A DNA stretch of 64,000 bases from Bombella sp. ESL0385 (lineage in GTDB: Bacteria; Pseudomonadota; Alphaproteobacteria; Acetobacterales; Acetobacteraceae): assembly GCF_009725755.1 (NCBI RefSeq), contig NZ_WNIJ01000001.1, positions 186,001 through 250,000 on the forward strand, written 5' to 3'. Position 1 is the stretch's first letter, and each line of letters begins with the position of its first letter. A program made the translations under genes and the position numbers. Positions 45,658-54,508 of the stretch are shown one piece after another. The notes beneath the pieces were generated by a model. The model was not told the DNA's origin and made no database searches. It saw only the letters and a list, made by a program, of their open reading frames with translations.

Positions 45658-46833
45658 TTATGGTAGGCTGACATTGAGGGTATTCATATCGTCTTCGACA
45701 TAATAAAAACCCTTATTATCTGGTGTCATAGCAAGGCCAAAGAGGTCGCCATTACCGGGTGGTTGCTGGGCTTGGTCATTATCTACCCATTGGGCGTAAA
45801 GCTGTTTTTTCGCCACCGGGTCAATCTCTACCACTTGCCCATTACGGCCATTGGCAACAAGCAAATGATGGCCGGGGACCCAAATCATCGCTAAAGGCCA
45901 GTTGAGCAATTTGCCTTTGGTGATGATGCGTCCAACAGCATCATTTTGGCGTGTTACAGGCTCGGTGCGGGTGAGGGCGTTATCAATAGCGGTGACTTCC
46001 TCATCATAGCCATCGGTGACGTATAATGTGCCATCAGTATCTAGGGCTAAGCCTGTGGGGCCAAAGAGGAAGTTATCGCGGTCCGCACGCCCAGCAAAAC
46101 CACTGGCAATGACGGTTTGTTGGGCGATAACAGGGGGCTTGCCTGCGGGGATGTCGAGGTTAAAGCGCACCACTGTCGCATTATGTAAGATGGGAGGATA
46201 ATGGGTGACAGGGTCGCTCACATAAGGGCTGGGCAAGCCCGCTGCGGCCATGGAGATAAAAAGCACTGCCTTATCGCCATTATCTACGCTGGCAATATTG
46301 CCCCATGGGCCAGTGATGAGCGGGCCTTTCCATGCTGTGGTAAAGGTGCCGTTTGCATCAAAGACGAGCAAGCAACCATCGCCCTTTGTGCCGGTTGTGC
46401 CATCTTTGCTAGGGGTGCTGCCGACAATCACCCAGCCGGATTTGAGCACTGTGAGAGCCGTAGTAAAGCCTATACCACCGGGGCAGGCGGCGAGATGAGC
46501 GGGCGCGCTGGCAAAGAGGCGTACGCTTTTCGTTACGGGAGAGTAAGCAACAATGGTTGTGCCTGTACCTTGTAGATTATTGACGTTGTTAAAATTAGTA
46601 ACAAGTACCTCATCTTTCTTCAGGCTCCCCATATCTTGGGGGACAACATAAATTGCATAAGGGTTGAGGTCGCCATTACCGGGGCTAGTGGAAGCGAGCA
46701 TGGCATGGCGGTGGATGGTCTCTAAAAACCCTTTTGGGGCAGCCTGAGCCTGCGTGGAGGAGAGCTGCCAGCCTAGCAAGAAGCCGAGAGTAAGGAGGGT
46801 AAAAGGGCGAGAGGAGAGTGGTTTAATGCGCAT
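45658..46833 (-). CDS. Secreted NHL/SMP-30-like beta-propeller protein
   Basis: A 391-residue exported protein with a signal peptide (LLTLGFLLGWQLSSTQAQAA). The mature part has repeated blade-like segments such as FGPTGLALDTDGTLYVTDGY, LLVANGRNGQVVEIDP and GDLFGLAMTPDNKGFYYVED, as in NHL-repeat and strictosidine-synthase-like propellers. AAGGA precedes the ATG. It ends 2 bp before the efeB upstream GTG and starts 11 bp after the porin stop, so it belongs to the same operon. It could be a lactonase or a carrier of a redox partner; no catalytic site was identified. Confidence 0.75.
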   Translation of the reverse strand: MRIKPLSSRPFTLLTLGFLLGWQLSSTQAQAAPKGFLETIHRHAMLASTSPGNGDLNPYAIYVVPQDMGSLKKDEVLVTNFNNVNNLQGTGTTIVAYSPVTKSVRLFASAPAHLAACPGGIGFTTALTVLKSGWVIVGSTPSKDGTTGTKGDGCLLVFDANGTFTTAWKGPLITGPWGNIASVDNGDKAVLFISMAAAGLPSPYVSDPVTHYPPILHNATVVRFNLDIPAGKPPVIAQQTVIASGFAGRADRDNFLFGPTGLALDTDGTLYVTDGYDEEVTAIDNALTRTEPVTRQNDAVGRIITKGKLLNWPLAMIWVPGHHLLVANGRNGQVVEIDPVAKKQLYAQWVDNDQAQQPPGNGDLFGLAMTPDNKGFYYVEDDMNTLNVSLP

Positions 46834-46844
46834 GATGTCTATCC

Positions 46845-48341
46845 TTACAGAGCAATGATGGCGCGCAGCCCAAGGACGGCAATATCTTTAATGCGCCGTG
46901 TGGGATGGAGTGGGTTGGGGATGCCCCCAGAGGGGTTAAAGAGATATTGGAAGTCCGGCTGAAGTTGGAGCCAGCCTGTCATCTGGCATTGATACATCAG
47001 CTCCATATAGGTCTCGCCGGTTTGGGTAGGGTTATAGGTGCCAGAATAGTTCCGCACGGCGCGATCATATTTTGCCAGGGCGTGGCTAACATGGGTGTAG
47101 CCCATCCCGAGGCCTAACGTATCATCTTGGCGGTAGGGGAGAGGGTCTTTTAAGGTGAAGCCAAAATTCATGCTGAAATCAATCGGCACGCGGTGTGATT
47201 GCGGCGTTCCCATAACGCGGGCAAACATATTGAAGGTGCGGTTAGGGTCGAAGTGACTATGCCAGAGCATTTGGTCAACCACGGCATAAAGGCTAAAAGC
47301 CCCTCTATGCCTGCGTGGGGCTCCATTACTATCGGGGGAGGCGAGGGATGTGCCACTTGTATCCCAATATTGGTCGGCAAAAGGCTCGGAATTATACCAG
47401 CCTCCGATGCGATAAACGCGGGAGAGGGCGTCAGCATCATCGGGGGAGACCATAGCCCCAAGGCCCGGATAGACATATTGGAGCTCCATAATCGCCATCA
47501 CCCCACGGTCGAGCGTAAAGCTTGTGCCAGAGCGATTATGTTGTTGGGGGTCGCCTGTACGGTTATGGACGGGGCTGCCGCTAAACACGCCTCCTTGAAT
47601 ATAAAGCGGCGTTGCTGCCCAATAGCGTGCGCGTACCCCAAGGCTGGAGAGCGGATAGGCCGGGCCACCGCCGGGGAGGTCGGCAGAGGGGAGCATCGGC
47701 CAGCCGAACATCGTATTGGCAAAGACGAGGGCGTTATTGCTGACCATCCATTCTTGGTCCAAGCTTTGTTGGCCAATTTTAATATCAAGAGCCTGTTGGT
47801 CGAGGAATTTTTGGTCAAACCACATTTCCCATAAGCGGGTGGAGCGGTCAGCCTCAATCCCGCTGACAGTTTGATACACACCAAGATTATCAGCACTTAA
47901 ACTACGGCCATGGATTTGTTCCATACTGATTTGGAAGGTCCCGCCATACCAGCCAAAAGCGCGTTGTGTGTTCATTTGCAGGACGGCCGTTGTCAGCCCA
48001 TCATAAGCAGGGCCTTTATGAAACCCACCAGAGACATTGGCAAAAAGCTCCGATGTTTCTTGAATAGCAAGGACAAGCCCGGCTTTGCCCATCTCTGTGC
48101 GTAAGCCCCACATATTGCCAAGCAGGTTGGCATCGCGCTTCCAGTTGGAGAGGAAGCCAAATACACCATCTGATGATTCATCACCCGCAGCGGCCGCATT
48201 GCCGATATTGACCATCGGCGCACGGGCATAAGCTATATGTCCAGCTAAAAGGAGGGCACCCGCCCCTGCGAGATTCATTGCTTTTAGGAAACGTTTTAGG
48301 GGTGATTGTCTATCCAGCAGAGCGGTGTGAGGAGGGGTCAT
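46845..48341 (-). CDS. OprB-family carbohydrate-selective porin, copy 1
   Basis: About 498 residues from the ATG at 48341 (a TTG 12 bp upstream is in frame). A signal peptide ends near ARAPMVNIG. The conserved OprB stretch IGQQSLDQEWMVSNNALVFA followed by MFGWPMLPSADLPGGGPAYP lies mid-protein, and the C-terminus PLHPTRRIKDIAVLGLRAII is barrel-like. OprB porins pass sugars through the outer membrane and are typically numerous in acetic acid bacteria. It is highly similar to the next porin over its whole length. Shorter by about 20 residues near the N-terminus, where copy 2 has an insertion. Confidence 0.9.
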   Translation of the reverse strand: MTPPHTALLDRQSPLKRFLKAMNLAGAGALLLAGHIAYARAPMVNIGNAAAAGDESSDGVFGFLSNWKRDANLLGNMWGLRTEMGKAGLVLAIQETSELFANVSGGFHKGPAYDGLTTAVLQMNTQRAFGWYGGTFQISMEQIHGRSLSADNLGVYQTVSGIEADRSTRLWEMWFDQKFLDQQALDIKIGQQSLDQEWMVSNNALVFANTMFGWPMLPSADLPGGGPAYPLSSLGVRARYWAATPLYIQGGVFSGSPVHNRTGDPQQHNRSGTSFTLDRGVMAIMELQYVYPGLGAMVSPDDADALSRVYRIGGWYNSEPFADQYWDTSGTSLASPDSNGAPRRHRGAFSLYAVVDQMLWHSHFDPNRTFNMFARVMGTPQSHRVPIDFSMNFGFTLKDPLPYRQDDTLGLGMGYTHVSHALAKYDRAVRNYSGTYNPTQTGETYMELMYQCQMTGWLQLQPDFQYLFNPSGGIPNPLHPTRRIKDIAVLGLRAIIAL

Positions 48342-48495
48342 GATGATGTCCAACTCATGGGTGATATTTATTACAGATATAAAAAAGCTTTTCTAAAAGT
48401 CAACGATTCTAATAATCATTCGCAACAAAATAGTAACGCTAGCTTCTGTCACTCCATTTTGACGTAGGATGGGGCATTATGGAGTATATTTGTTT

Positions 48496-50046
48496 TTATA
48501 ACGTAATATTTGCGCGCAGCCCAAAGACGGCGATATTTTTAATACGCCGTGTGGGATGGAGCGGATTAGGGATGCCCCCAGAGGGGTTGAAGATATATTG
48601 AAAATCCGGCTGGAGTTGGAGCCAACCTGTCATTTGGCCAAGATACATTAGCTCCATAAAGGTTTCGCTGCCTTGAGCAGGGCTATAGCGATTTGTATGT
48701 GTTTGTACAGCGCGGTCATATTGGGCAAGGCTATGGCTTGTATGGGTGTAGCCCATGCCAAGGCCCAGCACATCATAAGGATGAGCGGGGAGAGGGGCTT
48801 TGAGGGTGAGGCCAGCATTCATGCTGAAATCAATCGGCACACGGTCTGATTGTGGGGTGCCCATTACACGGGCAAAGAGAGCCAGAGCGCGGCTTAAATT
48901 GTGATGGCTGTGCCAGAGTGTTTGGTCCATCACAGCATAGAGGCTAAAGGCCCCACGATGGAGGCGTGCCCTACCGGTACTTTGGGGGGAGCTTAGGGCG
49001 ATGCCATGTTCATCCCCATATTGGTCAGCAAAGGGCTCGGAATCATACCAACCGCCTAGACGATAGACATAGGGCAGGGTTGTGGCTTCCTCAGGTGAGG
49101 CGATATGTTTTAGCTCGCCACGCGCATATTGGAGTTCCGCAATAGCAAATATACCGCGATTGAGGACAAAGCTTGTGCCGGAGCGGTTGCTCTTTTGGGC
49201 ATCGCCAGTGCGGGCATAAGCGGGGCTACCACTAAAGATGCCTGCTTGGATGTAGAGTGGCTTTACGACATGATACCGGGCACGTCCCCCAAGGCTGGCA
49301 AGAGGAGAGGCTGGGCCACCACCGGGGAGGTCGGCTGAAGGGAGCATCGGCCAGCCGAACATCGTATTGGCAAAGAGCAGCGCATTATTGCTGATCATCC
49401 ATTCTTGGTCCAAGCTTTGCTGGCCGATTTTGATGTCGAGCGTGTGATGGGGGAGGAATTTTTGGTCAAACCATAACTCCCATAAACGGGTGGAGCGGTC
49501 GGCCTCAATCCCGCTGATAGTTTGATACACACCAAGATTATCCGCACTGAGATTACGGCCGTGTATTTGCTCCATACTGACTTGGAATGTCCCGCCCGAC
49601 CATCCAAAAGCGCGTTGTGTGTTGAGTTGAAGGACGGCTGTTGTCATGCCGTCATAAGCTGCCCCGCGACGGAACCCACCAGAGATATTGCCAAAAAGTT
49701 CTGATGTTTCTTGAACGGCTAGAACAAGGCCGATTTTGGCCATTTGGGTCCGCAGCCCCCCCATTGCGCCGAGGAGGGTGAGATGATTGCTCCAACTCGG
49801 GAAAGGGGAGAGCAGGCTATAAAGGCTGCCTAAAGGCGATATATCGAAGATGTTGTGGGAGAGGTTATCAAAGATGGCCGTGGAGGCGTCCTCCCCCGCT
49901 GCAGTGGCATTGCCGAGATTCACCAATGGCGCACGCGCATAAGCGGGAAGGACAATAAGAGGCAGGGCTAACCCTGTGATAGCGATGCGGGGAAGATGGC
50001 GCTTTAATAAAGATAATATGTTGGGTAGGGAGGCAAGAGAGGGCAT
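48496..50046 (-). CDS. OprB-family carbohydrate-selective porin, copy 2
   Basis: About 516 residues from the ATG at 50046 (MPSLASLPN), which has GGAGG 6 bp upstream; a TTG 12 bp earlier is a less likely start. It shares nearly all motifs with copy 1 (IGQQSLDQEWMISNNALLFA, MFGWPMLPSADLPGGGPASP, NPSGGIPNPLHPTRRIKNIA). Residues about 60-95 carry an insertion (IFDISPLGSLYSLLSPF) absent from copy 1. The 142-154 bp gap between the copies is AT-rich and may hold a second promoter. The two are evidently a tandem duplication. Confidence 0.9.
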   Translation of the reverse strand: MPSLASLPNILSLLKRHLPRIAITGLALPLIVLPAYARAPLVNLGNATAAGEDASTAIFDNLSHNIFDISPLGSLYSLLSPFPSWSNHLTLLGAMGGLRTQMAKIGLVLAVQETSELFGNISGGFRRGAAYDGMTTAVLQLNTQRAFGWSGGTFQVSMEQIHGRNLSADNLGVYQTISGIEADRSTRLWELWFDQKFLPHHTLDIKIGQQSLDQEWMISNNALLFANTMFGWPMLPSADLPGGGPASPLASLGGRARYHVVKPLYIQAGIFSGSPAYARTGDAQKSNRSGTSFVLNRGIFAIAELQYARGELKHIASPEEATTLPYVYRLGGWYDSEPFADQYGDEHGIALSSPQSTGRARLHRGAFSLYAVMDQTLWHSHHNLSRALALFARVMGTPQSDRVPIDFSMNAGLTLKAPLPAHPYDVLGLGMGYTHTSHSLAQYDRAVQTHTNRYSPAQGSETFMELMYLGQMTGWLQLQPDFQYIFNPSGGIPNPLHPTRRIKNIAVFGLRANITL

Positions 50047-50157
50047 GCAAGCCTCCAAATGAAAAGGGAAGGCTGCATCACTATAGGAGTAACGTTAAAG
50101 GTTAGAAAATTGTTTTTGAATGAAACTGAGCCGCTTTATTTTCAATTATACTGAAAA

Positions 50158-50233
50158 TGGCGTCCCGTACGGGATTCGAACCCGTGTTGCCGCCGTGAAA
50201 GGGCGGTGTCCTAGGCCTCTAGACGAACGGGAC
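50158..50233 (-). tRNA. tRNA-Glu (anticodon UUC)
   Basis: The minus strand folds as a 76-nt tRNA: acceptor stem GTCCCGT/ACGGGAC (50227-50233 with 50162-50168), discriminator G at 50161, and encoded CCA (50158-50160). The anticodon loop CTTTCAC (50195-50201) has UUC at 50197-50199, closed by the CCGCC/GGCGG stem. The T arm contains GTTCGAATC. Confidence 0.97.
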
Positions 50234-50273
50234 TAAAGGCGTGAGGGGTTAATAGGCAGGATGGGGCGTGACG

Positions 50274-52097
50274 TCAAGCCAATGCGGCGTCAAAAATGAA
50301 AAAAGTAAGATTTTCTCGCTCTTGCCAACGCTCTAATCGTAATTGTCCAGCAATATGGAGGAGGGGGCGGCTCTTATCCTCTAAGAGGGGGGTAAAACGC
50401 TTTTCCCCAGCGCGAAAAAGCAACCCTTTAAGGCGGTTACGGCCATCGCTATCTTGGAGAATCACCCGTAACGTATTGCCATCTTGGCCGATGCGGTCGG
50501 CCTTAACACAGCGTACATTGCGGAGGGCTAAAAGGGGTTCTTCATTTCCCGGTCCAAAAGGGGCTAGTTGGGCAATGGTCTGGGCGAGCGTAGCTGTTGC
50601 CCCTTGAATATTCACCACACCATCCAAGAGCAAATCATCTTGCGGGGGGAGAGTGCGTGCCTCACTGAGCATATCGTCTAGGAAGGTGTGAAAAGCGGGG
50701 CATTGTTCCTCAGTAAGGGAGAAACCAGCCGCCATAGCATGGCCCCCACCGGTTAAGAGTAACCCGGATTGTTGGGCCTGAATAATGGCTGCCCCCATAT
50801 CCAACCCTGTGACGGAGCGGGCAGAGCCTTTTACTATCCCTTCCTGCAAGGCTCCGACAAGGGCAGGGCGGTTAAAGCGTTCTTTCAACCGGCCTGCGAC
50901 AATGCCTACCACACCGGGATGCCAATCTGCCCCGTGGAGGAAGATAACCGCACGGCCAGCATCGAGCTGCGTTTGGGCTTGCTCTATAGCTGCATCAAGA
51001 ATATGGCTCTCAACGGTTTGTCTTTTGCGGTTGATTTCATCTAGGGCTTCGGCAATGGGGCGGGCATCGTCTTCAGTCGGGCTGAGGAGGAGCCGCAAAC
51101 CTTGCCCAGCTTTACTAATACGTCCCCCAGCATTAATGCGCGGGCCTAGGGCAAAGCCGCAGCTCATTGCGGTGGCATCGGCCTTTACCCCGGCAATATC
51201 AGCCAGTGCGGCTAAGCCGGGGCGTTGACGGCGATTCATGATTTTGAGGCCTTGGGCAACAAGAGCGCGATTAAGCCCCTGTAAGGGCATTACATCACAA
51301 ATGGTTGCTAAAGCTGTGAGGTCTAGCAGAGCCATAAGGTCAGGCTCTGGATGGTGGTTGAACCACCCTTGCTGGCGGAGTGTGCGTTGGAGGGCTATGA
51401 TGGTGAGGAACGCAACAGATGTGGCACAGAGCTGCCCAAGGCCGGACTCACAATCAAGACGATTCGGGTTGACGACCAACCCTTTGGGTAAGCGCATACC
51501 ATCGGGCTTGTGATGGTCTAGTACGATGCGGTCCGCCCTGCTCTCAAAATGGTCGAGTGTTTCAACCGCGGCGGTACCGCAATCCACACATACGAGCAGT
51601 GTCGCCCCTTGTTGGAGGAGCCCTTCTAAAGCGGGGATGTTGGGGCCATAGCCTTCGGCAATGCGGTCAGGGATGTGGGTAAAAACCTGGCAGCCTAAAG
51701 CAGTGAGTGTGGAGCAGAGCAGGGCCGTCCCACAAGCTCCATCAACATCATAATCCCCTAAGATGCCGATTGTCTCATGGTGTGTCACGGCTGCTGCCAA
51801 ACGGGCTGCTGTGGCGTCCATATCTTTGAGGCAAGAAGGGTTTGGCAGCGCATCGCGCAAACGGGGTTGGAGGTAAGATTCCACCGTTTCTACCGTGATG
51901 CCACGCCCTGCAAGGATGCGTGCTGTAAGCTCGGACATATCCAGCTTCTGGGCAAGGGCGAGGGCCAGCCTGTTATCTGCTTGGGCAAGGAGGGGATGCC
52001 GCCATACCCAGCGGCGTAGCCCTGCACTGCGTTGTATATTTAAAACAAGGTCCGGCGTAGTGGGGGGAGTGGTGGTAGAAGGCGAGGTGGCACGCAT
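50274..52097 (-). CDS. recJ: Single-stranded-DNA exonuclease RecJ
   Basis: A 607-residue DHH-family 5'-3' exonuclease used in recombination and mismatch repair. Metal-binding motifs are GILGDYDVDGACGTALL, LVCVDCGTAA and RIVLDHHKPDG, and the DHHA1 motif is LTGGGHAMAAGFSL. Length fits the family. It is the last of a row of minus-strand genes (aminotransferase, hom, glpX, recJ) and starts 18 bp after glpX, so it is likely in the same operon. Confidence 0.96.
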   Translation of the reverse strand: MRATSPSTTTPPTTPDLVLNIQRSAGLRRWVWRHPLLAQADNRLALALAQKLDMSELTARILAGRGITVETVESYLQPRLRDALPNPSCLKDMDATAARLAAAVTHHETIGILGDYDVDGACGTALLCSTLTALGCQVFTHIPDRIAEGYGPNIPALEGLLQQGATLLVCVDCGTAAVETLDHFESRADRIVLDHHKPDGMRLPKGLVVNPNRLDCESGLGQLCATSVAFLTIIALQRTLRQQGWFNHHPEPDLMALLDLTALATICDVMPLQGLNRALVAQGLKIMNRRQRPGLAALADIAGVKADATAMSCGFALGPRINAGGRISKAGQGLRLLLSPTEDDARPIAEALDEINRKRQTVESHILDAAIEQAQTQLDAGRAVIFLHGADWHPGVVGIVAGRLKERFNRPALVGALQEGIVKGSARSVTGLDMGAAIIQAQQSGLLLTGGGHAMAAGFSLTEEQCPAFHTFLDDMLSEARTLPPQDDLLLDGVVNIQGATATLAQTIAQLAPFGPGNEEPLLALRNVRCVKADRIGQDGNTLRVILQDSDGRNRLKGLLFRAGEKRFTPLLEDKSRPLLHIAGQLRLERWQERENLTFFIFDAALA

Positions 52098-52115
52098 GAA
52101 AGGGGTAAAAGGTCC

Positions 52116-53120
52116 TTAAGCGAGATGAGGGTCGAAATGGTGATAAGCATCCATATAGCGGATTGTGCCACTCTCTGAGCGCATCATGACGGAATGGGTG
52201 CGGATATAATGCGGGTTGGGATATTCCACCCCTTTTAGCAAATCACCAGAGGTCACCCCTGTAGCGCAGAAAAAGACAGGACCAGCCGCCATATCGGCCA
52301 AGGTAAGGGCCTGTGTAGGGTCGAGGTCAGCGCGAATCATGCTGCGTGTGCGTGTAATTTGGGCCTCGTTCTCAAAAAGGAGGCGGCCTTGCATTTGGCC
52401 ATTCAGGCACCGTATTGCCGCGGCGGCTAATACACCTTCCGGTGCGCCACCGCTGCCTGCATAAATATCGACCCCGCTATTGGGCAAACATGTGGCGATG
52501 ACGGCGGCTACATCACCATCACTGATGAGCCGGACACGCGCCCCGGCTTCGCGTGCTTTGGCCACAAGCTCATTATGGCGTTCCCGCTCTAGCGCACAGA
52601 GGGTGAGGTCGCTGACATCGCAGTGTTTGGCGCGTGCTAGATTAGCGAGATTTTGGCCTATAGAGGCATCAATCTCTATCACGCCGTCCGGCAGGCCGGG
52701 GCCTACAGCGAGCTTTTGCATATAGATATCTGGCGCGTGGAGGAAGCAGCCTTTTTGGGCGAGGGCTACAACAGTGATGGCATTGGGCAGGCTACGGGCG
52801 CAGAGATTGGTTCCCTCCAGCGGGTCCACAGCAATATCCATCTCTGGGCCGCCGCGGCCTACTTTTTCGCCAATATAGAGCATGGGGGCTTCATCCATTT
52901 CCCCCTCACCAATGGTCACTGTGCCGCTGATGGCAACAGTGTCAAAGGCTGTACGCATTGCTGCAACAGCGGCCGCATCCGCAGCATTTTTATCGCCACG
53001 GCCTGTCCAACGGGCAGAGGCAATGGCAGCGGCCTCGGTCACACGGGCGAGGTCAAGGCCCAGATTCCGCCCCGTTACACGGTACGCATGAGGTGTGATG
53101 CTGGAGGGCTGGGAACTCAT
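52116..53120 (-). CDS. glpX: Fructose-1,6-bisphosphatase, class II (GlpX)
   Basis: A 334-residue GlpX-type phosphatase of gluconeogenesis, also used in the regenerative phase of pentose cycles. Motifs are VTIGEGEMDEAPMLYIGE, MDIAVDPLEGTNLCA (Li-sensitive phosphatase-type metal site) and DIYAGSGGAPEGVLAAAAIR. Its start overlaps the hom stop by 4 bp. In acetic acid bacteria with an incomplete Embden-Meyerhof pathway, the enzyme supports sugar-phosphate recycling; that role is established for the family but not shown here. Confidence 0.95.
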   Translation of the reverse strand: MSSQPSSITPHAYRVTGRNLGLDLARVTEAAAIASARWTGRGDKNAADAAAVAAMRTAFDTVAISGTVTIGEGEMDEAPMLYIGEKVGRGGPEMDIAVDPLEGTNLCARSLPNAITVVALAQKGCFLHAPDIYMQKLAVGPGLPDGVIEIDASIGQNLANLARAKHCDVSDLTLCALERERHNELVAKAREAGARVRLISDGDVAAVIATCLPNSGVDIYAGSGGAPEGVLAAAAIRCLNGQMQGRLLFENEAQITRTRSMIRADLDPTQALTLADMAAGPVFFCATGVTSGDLLKGVEYPNPHYIRTHSVMMRSESGTIRYMDAYHHFDPHLA

Positions 53121-54460
53121 GGTAAATCCTCCAGCTTGAGGGCAAGCGGTGTGCCGTTGATAAAGGCGACTTCCTCTAAAATGGGGAGGAGGCGGTTAAT
53201 CTCGGCCAAGCTTGTGGTGCCGGTGAGGAAGATAAGCTGGGCAGCATCACCCTCCATATGGTGATGGCCGCTCTCTACCGGGAGGGCCTCATTTTCTAAA
53301 ATAGTGCGGACCTCACGCAGGGCCGTAGCAGCATCTGGTGCCGCATCTGATGGGGTTTTGAGCGTGATGCGGAGATAGAACCGGCTGGGCAAGCCTTCAA
53401 CCGGCTCACACGCGATGGGGGCTTGCTCTGCCATACGGCCCCAGAGAGGGAGGGCATGACCACGGGCGAGGTCGATAATATCGGCCATGACCGCATTTGC
53501 TGTAGGGCCTTCTCCCGCCCCTTGGCCGGAGATGGTAATCGGCCCGCTGAAAGGCCCTTCCGTTGTGAGGGCATTATACACGCCATTAACCTGCGCGAGG
53601 CCCGATTGTGCGGGGATGAGGCAGGGTTGCACCCATGCTTCTACGCGGTCATCGGCAAGGCGGCGGGTAACACCGAGCATTTTGATGGCATAACCCAGCT
53701 TACGGGCCTGATGAATATCGCTTGTTGTGATGCGGCGCATCCCGCTGACGGCAAGACTATCAAAGAGAATCGGGCGGAAGGCAATGGCCGTGAGGATGCT
53801 TAGCTTATGGGCGGCATCCCAGCCATCAATATCAGCGGAGGGATCAGCCTCGGCATAGCCTTTCTCTTGAGCTTCCTTCAATACATCATCAAAAGCGCGG
53901 CCTGTTTCCGCCATCTCGGTGAGGATGAAGTTGCTTGTCCCATTGAGGATGCCGCCTAAGCGTGTGAGGGCATCTGGGGCGACCCCTTCGCGCACCATTT
54001 TGATAGCGGGGATGCCCCCTGCCACGGCTGCTTCAAACAAAAGCGGGGCGTTATGTTTATGGCTGAGACGCGCGAGCGTTTGGGCACGACGAGCTACAAG
54101 GGCTTTATTAGCTGTGACGACAGCTTTGCCCGCCTTTAAGGCGGCCTCTACCAAAGCACGGGCCGCGCCATCTGCCCCGCCCATAAGCTCTACCACCACA
54201 TCAATATCAGGGGCGGCAGCAAGGGCGATAGGGTCATCGTACCATTGCAGGGCGGAGAGGTCGATCCCCCGGTCGCGTGTGCGATTGCGGGCACTGACGG
54301 CAATAACCTCAATCTGACGGCCTGTACGGCTTTGGAGCAGAGCCGCGTGGGCGCGCAATAGGCGAATGACACCCGTCCCCACTGTCCCAAGGCCTGCAAT
54401 ACCTAACCGAAGTGGCGGAAGGGCGGGAGATGATACAGTGTTGTGAAGGGCAGCAGTCAT
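53117..54460 (-). CDS. hom: Homoserine dehydrogenase
   Basis: A 447-residue enzyme converting aspartate semialdehyde to homoserine on the way to threonine and methionine. The nucleotide-binding start is LRLGIAGLGTVGTGVIRLL, the family signature GILNGTSNFILTEM (about residue 177) and AEADPSADIDGWDAAHKLSI hold the catalytic lysine and acidic residues. From about residue 360 is a regulatory ACT domain (FYLRITLKTPS, AQLIFLTGTTSLAEINRLL). Length is normal. It lies 48 bp after the aminotransferase and overlaps glpX. Confidence 0.96.
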   Translation of the reverse strand: MTAALHNTVSSPALPPLRLGIAGLGTVGTGVIRLLRAHAALLQSRTGRQIEVIAVSARNRTRDRGIDLSALQWYDDPIALAAAPDIDVVVELMGGADGAARALVEAALKAGKAVVTANKALVARRAQTLARLSHKHNAPLLFEAAVAGGIPAIKMVREGVAPDALTRLGGILNGTSNFILTEMAETGRAFDDVLKEAQEKGYAEADPSADIDGWDAAHKLSILTAIAFRPILFDSLAVSGMRRITTSDIHQARKLGYAIKMLGVTRRLADDRVEAWVQPCLIPAQSGLAQVNGVYNALTTEGPFSGPITISGQGAGEGPTANAVMADIIDLARGHALPLWGRMAEQAPIACEPVEGLPSRFYLRITLKTPSDAAPDAATALREVRTILENEALPVESGHHHMEGDAAQLIFLTGTTSLAEINRLLPILEEVAFINGTPLALKLEDLP

Positions 54461-54508
54461 GTGCAGTGGCTTTCATCAGGGTGAGACAAGCCCCAAAAGG
54501 GGCGGGGT

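Noticed and set aside
47199-47834. A 211-codon open frame on the plus strand opposite the first porin
   Set aside because: It lies wholly inside the porin gene, whose protein family is clear, and has no plausible start signal.
51238-54317. Open frames on the plus strand opposite recJ, glpX and hom
   Set aside because: They mirror well-recognised genes on the minus strand and show no conserved motif.
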